Part shown: positions 44,677 to 53,238 of the stretch, piece by piece
How positions within the stretch are numbered: position 1 is the stretch's first letter
How the letters are laid out: each line of letters opens with the position of its first letter
Assembly: GCA_025758065.1 (NCBI GenBank)
Contig: CP107199.1
Span: 2,701,501 to 2,765,500, forward strand
Direction: 5' to 3'
DNA from: Lachnospiraceae bacterium
Lineage (GTDB): Bacteria; Bacillota; Clostridia; Lachnospirales; Lachnospiraceae
DNA length: 64,000 bases
Position numbers and translations under genes: made by a program
The notes under the pieces: model-generated
The model's input: only the letters and a program-made list of their open reading frames with translations
What the model was told of the DNA's origin: nothing
The model's database searches: none

Positions 44677-45801
44677 ATGGCAGATCGGAACGAAGCAGAT
44701 GCTTTATTTGCTACCAGGAGGAAAAAGCAGCAGGAAGAGCAGGCAGAACAGGAACGAAGAGAAGAAATGAGCCGGAAAAAAGCAGAAATGGAAGCGGAGA
44801 TCCGGCGCTTAGAGGAAGAGGCCAGACGTCAGAAAGCCAGACAGGAAGAAGACAGACGCCAGGCAGAAGAAGAGGCCAGACGGGTAAAACAGGAGGCAGA
44901 AGAAGCGGAGGCCAGAGCAAGAAGAGCTCAGGAAATGGCAGAAGAAGCCAAAAGAAAGCAGGAAGAGGTAAGGCGTGAAGAAGAACGCCGGATCCAGGAA
45001 AAACGTGAAGAAGAAAAGCGGGCCAGAGAACGGGCTGTCCAGGAAAAGGCCCAGGCAAAACAGGAAGAGGCAGAGAGAGCGGAAGAAAGAAAAAGGGAAG
45101 CAAAAGAACGGGCAGCAGAGAAAAAAGCAGCTAAAGAAGCGGCTAAAGCAGAGGCTAAAAAGGCAGTAAAAGAAACAACTATGGACGCAGGAAGAAAAGC
45201 AGATATACAGCCGGGAAAGAAGCTTCCGGTACTGCCGTTGGCAATAGGTGGTGTGGCTGTGACAGTTGTGCTTGTTATCTGTCTGGTACTGTTTTTTGGA
45301 GGCAAAAAGGGTGGTGTATTTGGTACGGACTGTGATCTTATGGCCGCAAAACAGGTATTAGGCTACGATGTATTTTATCCGGAAAGCTTTGAAGAGGCAT
45401 ATGCAGATGGCGGTGTCTACTTAAAATATGGCAGTGTGGAAAAGGGAGATTTTTCCTTTGTTTATGTTTTAGGAAGCACACAGGACGATATGAATTACAT
45501 GACAGAAAGCACAGATCCTACAGATCTTATACATGTTATGGAGGAATACGTGTTTGGCATGAATGACAAGCAGGTATATAAGATGACCACAGAATCTGGA
45601 CGGGATGTTTACTGCAGCGAATATATCTCCTTTGATATAAGCAGTATTACAGATCAGGAGGAAGGTGTCATGGCGTCTACATCTATTATGATGCTTCCGT
45701 TAGAAGGGGAATATCTGGTCGCTGTTTACGCAACTATGAAACCTTCATATGAAGAGCCGCTGGAAGAAGTAACAGCAAGTATCCTTGATAACACATATTA
45801 A
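44677..45801 (+). CDS. Coiled-coil single-pass membrane protein of the type VII locus
   Basis: A 374-residue protein. Residues 1-175 are an almost uninterrupted highly charged Arg/Glu/Ala/Lys coiled coil facing the cytoplasm; one membrane helix follows (about 189-211; LPLAIGGVAVTVVLVICLVLFF), then about 160 residues outside the cell with a distinct folded domain (VLGYDVFYPESFEEAYADGG). AGGAG precedes ATG 44677, and the EssC gene starts 13 bases after the stop. The topology (N inside, C outside) equals that of EssB/YukC, which is not otherwise found, but there is no visible sequence similarity to EssB. Function unknown; component of the secretion machine suspected. Confidence 0.75.
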   Translation: MADRNEADALFATRRKKQQEEQAEQERREEMSRKKAEMEAEIRRLEEEARRQKARQEEDRRQAEEEARRVKQEAEEAEARARRAQEMAEEAKRKQEEVRREEERRIQEKREEEKRARERAVQEKAQAKQEEAERAEERKREAKERAAEKKAAKEAAKAEAKKAVKETTMDAGRKADIQPGKKLPVLPLAIGGVAVTVVLVICLVLFFGGKKGGVFGTDCDLMAAKQVLGYDVFYPESFEEAYADGGVYLKYGSVEKGDFSFVYVLGSTQDDMNYMTESTDPTDLIHVMEEYVFGMNDKQVYKMTTESGRDVYCSEYISFDISSITDQEEGVMASTSIMMLPLEGEYLVAVYATMKPSYEEPLEEVTASILDNTY

Positions 45802-45814
45802 AGGAGGAAGATCT

Positions 45815-48800
45815 ATGGCATTACTTATGACCGTTTTCTTTGAAAATGGTTTCTCGGAAAATTATTTTCCCAATGTAGACAACCGCAATTTTCCTGTTGC
45901 CATACGCCCTTATGTCAGCGGATTAAAAGACGAACTGATCTTAAACGTGCAAGTGTGGGACGGACACTGGCGGCTGCGGGATTCTTCCCAGTATTCACTG
46001 ATCTTAAAAGGGGATCCGGTAGAAAGCGCTGATCTGGAAGATGGAACTGTGATCGAAGGAATGGTACGAAAAACAGAGCTGTATTTTTCTGTTAAGATCG
46101 ACCAGGTCCAGAAGGAAAATGTAAATTTTGAAAAATATATGCTGAAAGAAGGCAGTATTTTCAAACTGGAGATAGGCAGTGATGACCTTTGCAATATTGT
46201 ATACAAAAACCGTTTTGTAACAGGAACCCATGCAGAGATCACCTTTGAATCAGGAGCTGCTTACATAACTGATAAAAACAGTGTAAATGGTACGTTTTTA
46301 AACGGCAGGCTGGTAACAGAAAAAACAAGGCTGCATTACGGTGACATTATTTATGTAGTGGGCCTTAAGATCGTGTATCTGAATAATCTCCTGGCGATCA
46401 ATGATCCAGATGGGCAGTGTAAGATACGGGAATTAAAGGCAGTGGAGATCCCACATTTTGAAGATGAGCCTGCAGAAGATGCAGACACAGAGGATGTGTA
46501 TTTCCTGCGCACTCCGCGAAAACTTTTAAATCTGGATAAAGAGACGATTTCTATTGAAAAATGCCCTAAAAAACAGCAGCAGAAACGCCAGCCTTTAATC
46601 TTCACCATAGGTCCTTCTTTTACCATGGTGATCCCCATTGCACTGGCAGCAGCTATGACCAGTGACGGCTTTGGCGCAGGAAGTATCTGCATGTCTTTAG
46701 GAGCAGCCGGGATCGGGGCTATATGGGCGGTAGTTAATTCTGCCTACAATAAAAAAGAAGAAAAAGAGTCAGAATCTAACCGGGTCAGCAAATATTTAGA
46801 GTACATGGTCCGGGTGGAAGAAAAGCTGAAAAATAAGACAGAATACAACCGTCTGGTACTGGCAGAACAGTATCCTTCATCAAAAGAACTTCTGGAATTT
46901 ACTACATCTAATACCAGACGGCTCTGGGAAAAAAGCAGCACCCATGAGGACTTCCTTTCCCTTCGCCTGGGAACCGGTGATATGCTTTCGCCAAATGGGA
47001 TTGAAGGGGCAAAAGAAGATCTGGGAAGTGAACATGATCCTTTAAATGATCACATGGAGGAAATTCAGGAGAAGTTTAAAACACTCCATCAGGTTCCGGC
47101 AGCTGTTTCACTTTATGAGCACCGGCTGTTAGGTGTGGTAAGCGGGGATGAGGAAAAACGGGATCAGCTGATGCGGCTTTTAGCCCTGCAGATCACGGCT
47201 CTGCATCCATATACAGATGTACGCATGTGCTATGTATTTCCAGGAAGAGACCTTGAGAAAATGGAATACACCCGCTGGCTGCCACATACCTATACCCCTG
47301 ATGGAAAACTTCGTATGATCGTCTGCGATCCAAGAGCTATGGGCGATGTAATGTATTATTTATCGGATGTGATCAGAGAGCGGTTGGAAGCAGGGGAAAA
47401 CCAGAAAAACAGGGAAGAAGAGGAAAAAGTCCTTCCTCATTATGTAGTATTTATCAGTGATATTTCCATGATCGAAGGCGAGCCTGTTTCCAAGTATCTT
47501 TTAGATCCACCAAAGAATGCAGGACTTAGTGTGATCTTTAGCGCAGATGCCATTGATAAGCTGCCTTCTCACTGTAATACCATTGTACAGTGGGAAAAGG
47601 ATTACTGTGGCTGTTACAGTACGTTATCTAAATTTGAAGAAATGGCCGGCATTGCCTTTGACAGCGTGAATTTATCTGAAATGGATGTATTTTCCAGACA
47701 GCTTTCCAATTTTAAGGTACGGGAAAATGCTTCTAATGCAGCGATCCCGGATATGCTTACCTTTTTGGATATGTATAAGACTTCCAGGGTGGAAGATCTG
47801 GATATGTACCATAAATGGCTGGAAAACCGTACGTATGAAAGTATGCGTTCTCTTATTGGCCAGAAGGCGGGAGAACAGCCGGTGTACCTGGATATCCATG
47901 AAAAATACCATGGTCCCCATGGTCTGGTGGCAGGTACTACAGGAAGTGGAAAGTCAGAGACACTGCAGACCTATATTTTAAGTCTTGTGTTAAATTATCA
48001 TCCTCATGAGGTGGCATTTATCCTTATTGATTACAAAGGCGGCGGCATGGCCCAAAGCTTTATCGGGCTTCCTCATCTGGCTGGTGTGATCACTAACCTG
48101 GGAGGAAACCAGACTACCAGGGCGCTCCTTTCTATTAACGCAGAGATCAAGCGGAGACAGCGCATTTTCAATGAATATAAGATCAAGCACATTGACGCCT
48201 ATATTGAGCTTTACAGGAATGGGGAAGCGGAAGAGCCTATGCCTCATCTGCTGATTATTGCTGATGAGTTTGCAGAGCTTAAAAAAGAGCAGCCTGATTT
48301 CGTCCGGGCACTGGTTTCAGCAGCCCGTGTAGGACGTTCTTTAGGCATCAATCTGATCCTTGCTACCCAGAAACCAAGCGGCGTAGTAGATGATGAGATC
48401 TGGAGCAATACACGTTTCCGCATTTGTCTGCGGGTGGCAGACAAACAGGATTCCAATGAAATGTTAAAGCGCACAGATGCAGCCTATATTACTGGAACAG
48501 GACGGGGATTTTTACAGGTAGGCAATGATGAGATATTTGATGAATTCCAGTCCGGCTGGTCAGGAGCACCTTATACACCGGAAGTACCATTTAATGATGA
48601 CAGCAAGGCAAAGGCAGTTATCATCGGACTGACAGGCAAGCCAGAGGCAGTTAAGAAGAAAAAGAAGAAAAAAGGGGACAATGTGAAGAAATTCACCCAG
48701 TTAGATGCTATGGTACAGTATGCGGCAAATCTGGCAGAGGAAAATCACATCAAACCTCTCCGTCAGATCTGGCTGCCGCCTCTTCCGGGACTTTTTTATC

Positions 48801-50413
48801 TGGATGATTTGGAGCTTACCTGGGATGAAAAGCAGATAAAATTACCGGTTGGTCTTGCAGACGATCCACAAAACCAGAGACAGTTCCCGGTTTATCTGGA
48901 CTTTATAAGAGATGGGCATTTGCTGATCTGCGGTTCGGCAGGTTCCGGAAAGACCTCTCTGGTGCAGACGATCCTTTATGGTGCAGCTCTTCATTATACG
49001 GCAAAACAGGTGAACTTCTATATTGCGGATTTTTCCAGCCGTACTATGACAGCTTTTGCAGGTCTTCCTCATACAGGCTGTATCTGTATGGAAGGGGATG
49101 ATGAGAAGATCCAGATGATGATGAGCTTCGCAGAGGAAGAATTAGACAGACGGAAGAAGTCATTTTCCCAGAAAGGAATGGGATCTTACAGGGATTATCG
49201 TGAAAGCTACAGTGATGTCCCGGCCATTTTCCTGGTCATTGATAATTATCCGGCTTTCTCTGACAGTTATGAGCAATATGAGAGTACATTGATCCAGCTT
49301 TCCAGAGAAGGGGCAAGTTATGGTATTTATCTTATTATTACCTGCAATAATTCCGGAGATATCCGAAGCCGCATTTTACAGAATATGACAAAGGGCATCG
49401 GACTTCAGCTGGCAGACAGGTTTGAGTATGACAGTGTTATCGGCATGCGTTCAGAAATCCTTCCAGATGACCGGACCACAGGCAGAGGCCTGATCAAAGA
49501 AAGGGTTCCGCTGGAATTCCAGGCAGCTCTTCCTGTAAAGGCATTCCAGGGAGAAAGCATGATGCTGGCGATCCGGGAAAAATTAAAGCCATTGACAGAA
49601 AATGGCATATCCGGGGCGAGAAAACTGGGAACAGACCTTACAATGACCGACAGTGGGGAATTTCTGGAAAAGATCAATTTCCGGGATTTGCCAGATAACA
49701 CCTTTGTAATGGGTGAACAGGAAGGAATGTTTCAGACCTGTGACCTGGATCAGACCTTATGCTTTACAGTCTGTGGATCCGGAAAAACAGGAAAGACCAA
49801 TTTCTTAAAATATACTGCCTTACAGATGAAGAAAAAAGGGGCAGAGGTTTATGTGTTTGATGGATGCTTAAAGGAACTGGAAGAATTTTCCAGAAAAAAT
49901 GAGCTGGACGGTTACATGACAGGCAAAGAAGAACTTTACCATTTTATGGAAAATGTACTGCTTTTACAGCTGGGAGAACGCAACGAACTTGTATATGAGG
50001 CCAGACAGACAGGTGCTTTGGTCCAGACTGTTTTAAAGGACTACAGACGCATCGTTCTCCTCATTAACAGTGCATCAGAGTTTATGGAAGCAGTGTACAG
50101 TGAAGATTTTGATGTAAGCGAGGTTCTTGAAACTGTATTTGAAAAGGGAATGGAACATAAACTGCATTTCTTTATGGCTCTGTCCCCAAGAGAATATGAA
50201 GAACTGGCTGGTTACAGGGCGCTTCGTCAGTTTGGCAGCTGGAAACAGGGAATCCACCTTGGAGGAGCTTTTGATGAACAGGGAATTTTTGATTATGAAG
50301 TAACACCTTCTGAGCGGAGCAGGACCTATCCGGCGGGAGCTGCATTTACAGAACAGGAAGGAAAAACAGTACTCTTTATGACACCTTTTGTAAAGGAGGG
50401 GAAATATGAGTAA
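45815..50413 (+). CDS. essC: Type VII secretion ATPase EssC
   Basis: A 1532-residue FtsK/SpoIIIE-type motor. The N-terminus has two forkhead-associated-like folds (about 1-100 and 110-195; the second with NRFVTGTHAEITFESGAAYI and NSVNGTFLNG), then two membrane helices (about 262-307), then three ATPase domains: D1 with Walker A GTTGSGKS (about 707-714) and Walker B LLIIADEFAELK, D2 with GSAGSGKT (about 1040), D3 with a modified GSGKTGKT (about 1321). AAGGAGG before ATG 45815 sets the start. The last codons overlap the next gene by eight bases. EssC recognises WXG100 substrates through D3 and powers export. Confidence 0.95.
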   Translation: MALLMTVFFENGFSENYFPNVDNRNFPVAIRPYVSGLKDELILNVQVWDGHWRLRDSSQYSLILKGDPVESADLEDGTVIEGMVRKTELYFSVKIDQVQKENVNFEKYMLKEGSIFKLEIGSDDLCNIVYKNRFVTGTHAEITFESGAAYITDKNSVNGTFLNGRLVTEKTRLHYGDIIYVVGLKIVYLNNLLAINDPDGQCKIRELKAVEIPHFEDEPAEDADTEDVYFLRTPRKLLNLDKETISIEKCPKKQQQKRQPLIFTIGPSFTMVIPIALAAAMTSDGFGAGSICMSLGAAGIGAIWAVVNSAYNKKEEKESESNRVSKYLEYMVRVEEKLKNKTEYNRLVLAEQYPSSKELLEFTTSNTRRLWEKSSTHEDFLSLRLGTGDMLSPNGIEGAKEDLGSEHDPLNDHMEEIQEKFKTLHQVPAAVSLYEHRLLGVVSGDEEKRDQLMRLLALQITALHPYTDVRMCYVFPGRDLEKMEYTRWLPHTYTPDGKLRMIVCDPRAMGDVMYYLSDVIRERLEAGENQKNREEEEKVLPHYVVFISDISMIEGEPVSKYLLDPPKNAGLSVIFSADAIDKLPSHCNTIVQWEKDYCGCYSTLSKFEEMAGIAFDSVNLSEMDVFSRQLSNFKVRENASNAAIPDMLTFLDMYKTSRVEDLDMYHKWLENRTYESMRSLIGQKAGEQPVYLDIHEKYHGPHGLVAGTTGSGKSETLQTYILSLVLNYHPHEVAFILIDYKGGGMAQSFIGLPHLAGVITNLGGNQTTRALLSINAEIKRRQRIFNEYKIKHIDAYIELYRNGEAEEPMPHLLIIADEFAELKKEQPDFVRALVSAARVGRSLGINLILATQKPSGVVDDEIWSNTRFRICLRVADKQDSNEMLKRTDAAYITGTGRGFLQVGNDEIFDEFQSGWSGAPYTPEVPFNDDSKAKAVIIGLTGKPEAVKKKKKKKGDNVKKFTQLDAMVQYAANLAEENHIKPLRQIWLPPLPGLFYLDDLELTWDEKQIKLPVGLADDPQNQRQFPVYLDFIRDGHLLICGSAGSGKTSLVQTILYGAALHYTAKQVNFYIADFSSRTMTAFAGLPHTGCICMEGDDEKIQMMMSFAEEELDRRKKSFSQKGMGSYRDYRESYSDVPAIFLVIDNYPAFSDSYEQYESTLIQLSREGASYGIYLIITCNNSGDIRSRILQNMTKGIGLQLADRFEYDSVIGMRSEILPDDRTTGRGLIKERVPLEFQAALPVKAFQGESMMLAIREKLKPLTENGISGARKLGTDLTMTDSGEFLEKINFRDLPDNTFVMGEQEGMFQTCDLDQTLCFTVCGSGKTGKTNFLKYTALQMKKKGAEVYVFDGCLKELEEFSRKNELDGYMTGKEELYHFMENVLLLQLGERNELVYEARQTGALVQTVLKDYRRIVLLINSASEFMEAVYSEDFDVSEVLETVFEKGMEHKLHFFMALSPREYEELAGYRALRQFGSWKQGIHLGGAFDEQGIFDYEVTPSERSRTYPAGAAFTEQEGKTVLFMTPFVKEGKYE

Positions 50414-50660
50414 GATCCATTTGGAAGTAGAGATACCTGGAAATGCCAAAACTTATGAATTTATGTTAGATGACCGTATGAAGATCGGCACAGCAAAGAA
50501 GCAGATCATGAAGCAGATAGCAGAATTAGAAGGCCATGATCTGTTTGCAGGACTGGACAATATTGTTTTTGGTTCCCTTGAGCTGGAAGGTCTGATCCAG
50601 GATAATGAGACATTCCGTGAAGTAGGGATCAAAAACGGCAGCCGGGTGGTCATGGTATAA
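50406..50660 (+). CDS. EsaB/YukD-like ubiquitin-fold protein
   Basis: An 84-residue beta-grasp protein (IHLEVEIPGNAKTYEFMLDDRMKIGTAKKQI..., ending in the ubiquitin-like strand KNGSRVVMV). It lacks the Gly-Gly tail of ubiquitin. EsaB/YukD proteins of this size are encoded in type VII loci and affect substrate export or expression. Its ATG lies inside the end of essC, so it is translationally coupled. It precedes the WXG100 genes. Confidence 0.85.
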   Translation: MSKIHLEVEIPGNAKTYEFMLDDRMKIGTAKKQIMKQIAELEGHDLFAGLDNIVFGSLELEGLIQDNETFREVGIKNGSRVVMV

Positions 50661-50696
50661 AAACGCACCATCTTCAGGCAGAAACAGGAGGAGAGC

Positions 50697-51005
50697 ATGG
50701 CAGGAAGTAAAATGGAAATGGATCCGGATGTGCTGCGTTCAACAGCAAAAAAAATAGAAACTTCTGCTGCTGATATGGGAAAAGAACTGAAACGGTTCCA
50801 GGCTGTGATCGAAGGTTTAAGCAGCACCTGGAGCAGTGATGCAAAAGACCGCTTTCTGCAGAATTATCAGAAAGACCGGGCTGCTCTTGCAGAAATGGCA
50901 GCCCAGTATGCAGAAGTGTCAGAGGGACTGCTCTGGATCGCAGACGAGTTAGAGCAGGCAGAAGAAGAGATCAGCAGCCAGATCCAGGCGGCTGCAAAGG
51001 GATAA
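50697..51005 (+). CDS. WXG100 family protein 1
   Basis: A 102-residue all-helical protein of two helices joined by a turn with the motif STWSSDAK (Trp at about residue 44), close to the classic W-X-G with Ser for Gly. The start MAGSKMEMDPDVLRSTAKKI and heptad pattern fit EsxA/YukE-type substrates. AGGAGG before ATG 50697. The C-terminus ends in a Ala/Lys run and does not show a clear YxxxD/E signal. Expected to be exported by EssC as a dimer or partner other WXG proteins. Confidence 0.85.
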   Translation: MAGSKMEMDPDVLRSTAKKIETSAADMGKELKRFQAVIEGLSSTWSSDAKDRFLQNYQKDRAALAEMAAQYAEVSEGLLWIADELEQAEEEISSQIQAAAKG

Positions 51006-51056
51006 GAATTGCAAAAGCACAGAGTACGCAGAAATCCGGTATCAAAGAGGTCAGGT
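51004..51056 (+). repeat. Decayed tail of repeat family F2 inside the type VII operon
   Basis: AAGAATTGCAAAAGCACAG and TCCGGTATCAAAGAGGTCA match the last 50 bases of the F2 copies (AGAATTGCGGGAGTGCAAAG, TTCGGTATCAGAGGGGTCA) with scattered changes. It fills the gap between the first and second WXG100 genes. Confidence 0.65.
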
Positions 51057-51073
51057 TTAACAGGAGGTAGCAT

Positions 51074-51394
51074 ATGGCAGGAGACGGGACCAGCCGGGTC
51101 AATACAGAGGAACTGCTGCGGGCAGTAGGGGAGATCACTTCTATAAAAAAGTCTGTTGCAGCAAATACAGATGCAGCTTATGCACATTTTCGCAAACTGC
51201 AGGATTCTTATGCAGGAGAAAGCGCTGATGATATCTATGCAGTGGCAGGGCAGTTAAAGAAAAGTTCCGGGGCTATTATTACCATGCTGGGAAATTACGA
51301 AAAGGTCTTAAAGGAATTAGCCGGTGTATATGAGGATACAGAGAAAACAGTAAGCAGAAATGCAGGAAAGCTTAAGTTTGGAGGAATGCGGTAA
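51074..51394 (+). CDS. WXG100-size protein 2, lacking the tryptophan
   Basis: A 106-residue helical hairpin protein whose turn reads SYAGESADD, so Tyr replaces the Trp and the glycine follows after one residue. The rest (TEELLRAVGEITSIKKSVA, then a second long helix ending in AGKLKFGGMR) matches the size and layout of its neighbours. AGGAGGTAGC precedes ATG 51074. It is likely a structural relative that pairs with a true WXG100 partner; the next gene starts at the last base of its stop. Confidence 0.75.
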   Translation: MAGDGTSRVNTEELLRAVGEITSIKKSVAANTDAAYAHFRKLQDSYAGESADDIYAVAGQLKKSSGAIITMLGNYEKVLKELAGVYEDTEKTVSRNAGKLKFGGMR

Positions 51395-51690
51395 TGGCAG
51401 CTATTAATTTTGATTCCCAGGCGGTAAAAAAGCAGGCAAAGCTGTTAGAAGAAGCGGCAGACCAGATCCAGAACCAGACTATAAAGGTGATCAATGCTGC
51501 CAATGAAGCAGTAGCTGCATCCTGGTCTGGTAAAGCCGGCGGGATATTTGTGAAATTTATGCAGGAACAAAGTGTAGATCTGGCATCAGGGACAGCTTCC
51601 TTAAGAGAGATTGCTGCCCTTTTGCGGGATGCCTGCACTTCCATGGATAAAGCAGAAGCACAGGCTAAAGCAGTGGTAAGCAGGAGATAG
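51394..51690 (+). CDS. WXG100 family protein 3
   Basis: A 98-residue helical hairpin with the motif ASWSGKAG in the turn (W-S-G). The start codon shares its A with the stop of the previous gene (TAATG), so translation is coupled, fitting obligate pairing of the two products. The second helix is charged and ends in AKAVVSRR. Confidence 0.88.
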   Translation: MAAINFDSQAVKKQAKLLEEAADQIQNQTIKVINAANEAVAASWSGKAGGIFVKFMQEQSVDLASGTASLREIAALLRDACTSMDKAEAQAKAVVSRR

Positions 51691-51702
51691 GAGGGAGAGA
51701 AA

Positions 51703-52005
51703 ATGGCATCACAGCAGGTAAATGCGGCAAAATTAAAATCAACAGGGGTAAATCTCACCAATTTGGCAGCCAAAATGAAAAGTGAGATGAATAAGTTAGA
51801 TGAAAATATCCAGAAGGTATCTTCTGGATGGAGCGGGGAAGCAAGTGCTTCTTACCTGAAGCGGTATCAGGCAGACAAGGCAAATCTGGCCCAGCTGACC
51901 CAGATCTTACAGCAGATGGGAGCAACACTTGGAGAATTTTCCAACAGCTATACGCAGGCAGATAATAAAGCTATGGATCTTGTACACAAATATCTGGGCA
52001 AATAG
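51703..52005 (+). CDS. WXG100 family protein 4
   Basis: A 100-residue WXG100 protein, turn motif SGWSGEASASYLKRY (W-S-G), N-terminal helix rich in Lys/Asn/Met, second helix ending in MDLVHKYLGK. This is the closest of the five to EsxA/YukE in pattern. GAGGGAG precedes ATG 51703. Confidence 0.9.
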   Translation: MASQQVNAAKLKSTGVNLTNLAAKMKSEMNKLDENIQKVSSGWSGEASASYLKRYQADKANLAQLTQILQQMGATLGEFSNSYTQADNKAMDLVHKYLGK

Positions 52006-52019
52006 GGAGGTGAGTATAA

Positions 52020-52334
52020 ATGGCAGATGCAAACATCAAAGTGGATCCCAAACAATTGAAAAACTATTCCAATAACATTAAAACAGGCTATAAAAACATG
52101 TACAGCTATCTTTCTGAAAGCAAAACAGCGGTAAAGAACCTGAAATCCACCTGGACGGGTAGCGGCTCTGCAGAGTTTTACAGTCGTTTTGATGCCATTA
52201 TCGGAAAGTGCGAAGAGGTATTAAATGTGGTAAATACCTATGCCCTGACTCTGTCAGAAGCAGCAGATGTATACAGTGCCAATGAGAAGAAGATCTCCAG
52301 TTCTGCAGGCAAACTGAAGATCAATCTGAAATAG
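52020..52334 (+). CDS. WXG100 family protein 5
   Basis: A 104-residue WXG100-like protein with STWTGSGSAEFYSRF in the turn (W-T-G). The first helix is rich in Tyr/Asn/Lys (NYSNNIKTGYKNMYSYL), unlike the others; the C-terminus ends in AGKLKINLK, resembling the tail of protein 2 (AGKLKFGGMR). That similarity suggests 2 and 5 are closer to each other than to the rest. GGGAGGTGAG before ATG 52020. Confidence 0.88.
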   Translation: MADANIKVDPKQLKNYSNNIKTGYKNMYSYLSESKTAVKNLKSTWTGSGSAEFYSRFDAIIGKCEEVLNVVNTYALTLSEAADVYSANEKKISSSAGKLKINLK

Positions 52335-52344
52335 GAGGTTGCCT

Positions 52345-53238
52345 ATGGCTTCTGTAAAGGTGTCAGCCCATAGTTTAGAACAGCAGAAAAAAGAGTATGA
52401 AAAGGCAGTTAAAAATTTAGATAATGCTTTAGAACAGATTAAAAAGGTCAATGCATCTCTGGGTAAAGATGCCATGTTGGACGGTGTGCGGCAAGCACTT
52501 ACGAAGCTGGCAGCATCTTTGGAAACGAGGGCGGGAGTAATTCTCCTTATGACAAAGGCGTTAGAACAGTCAAATGCAAAGTATACCGCAGCCCAGAAAA
52601 AGGCGGTGACAAAAAGCAATCAGTTCCGGGCGCATAACCGGGATTTTTATGGAAATCCAGTGGTTGTGACTGTAGTTGCGGGAGGAGCCGGTGCGACAGC
52701 AGGTGCATTATCCGGTGCAGCCGCAGTAGCAGAAACGACCGGGACAACACCTGCAGCATCTAATGTGGCATCTGGTACAGTAACAGATGCATCAAATACA
52801 GTATCTGGTACAGGTGGAAGCGTCCATATAAAGTCACAGGGTACAGTAAATGTGTCTTCACAAACAGACTCTGATATCCGGCAGGCTGTATACACACAGA
52901 GGGGACCATCTGCCACTATTGCCCAGGTAAGTGAACATGCCAGAAATGTGGCTGCGCCGAAGGCAACTGACAGTCTGACAGATATACCGGAGAAGGAAAC
53001 GGTGGCTATGGCATCTGAAATTCCTGAACCGGGATCTGCCCCGGCTGTTACCGGAGCAGTTGCAGCCGGAGCTGCTATTGGCAGCATCGCAGGAGGATCA
53101 ATAAAACGTATCAAACAACCGGAACCGTTTACAAAAGAGAAAAAGCAGGACCCGTCTACAGACATAGAGGCACAGTTAGAAGTAGCCAGAGAACGTTTAA
53201 GGCGGTTCAATGAAATGGAAATGGAGGAGAAAGAATGA
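52345..53238 (+). CDS. WXG-like N-terminus with long low-complexity tail; candidate type VII substrate or tether
   Basis: A 297-residue protein. The first 95 residues form two long helices like the WXG100 neighbours but without a W-X-G turn. A short Ala/Gly-rich hydrophobic stretch (about 105-127; VVVTVVAGGAGATAGALSGAA) is followed by a Thr/Ser/Ala-rich tail, a second Ala/Gly stretch (about 235-255) and a charged helical end. AGGAGG lies before ATG 52345; the ORF from TTG 52339 adds two residues. No toxin domain is seen. It overlaps the lipoprotein gene by four bases. It could be an exported partner or a surface tether; undetermined. Confidence 0.65.
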   Translation: MASVKVSAHSLEQQKKEYEKAVKNLDNALEQIKKVNASLGKDAMLDGVRQALTKLAASLETRAGVILLMTKALEQSNAKYTAAQKKAVTKSNQFRAHNRDFYGNPVVVTVVAGGAGATAGALSGAAAVAETTGTTPAASNVASGTVTDASNTVSGTGGSVHIKSQGTVNVSSQTDSDIRQAVYTQRGPSATIAQVSEHARNVAAPKATDSLTDIPEKETVAMASEIPEPGSAPAVTGAVAAGAAIGSIAGGSIKRIKQPEPFTKEKKQDPSTDIEAQLEVARERLRRFNEMEMEEKE

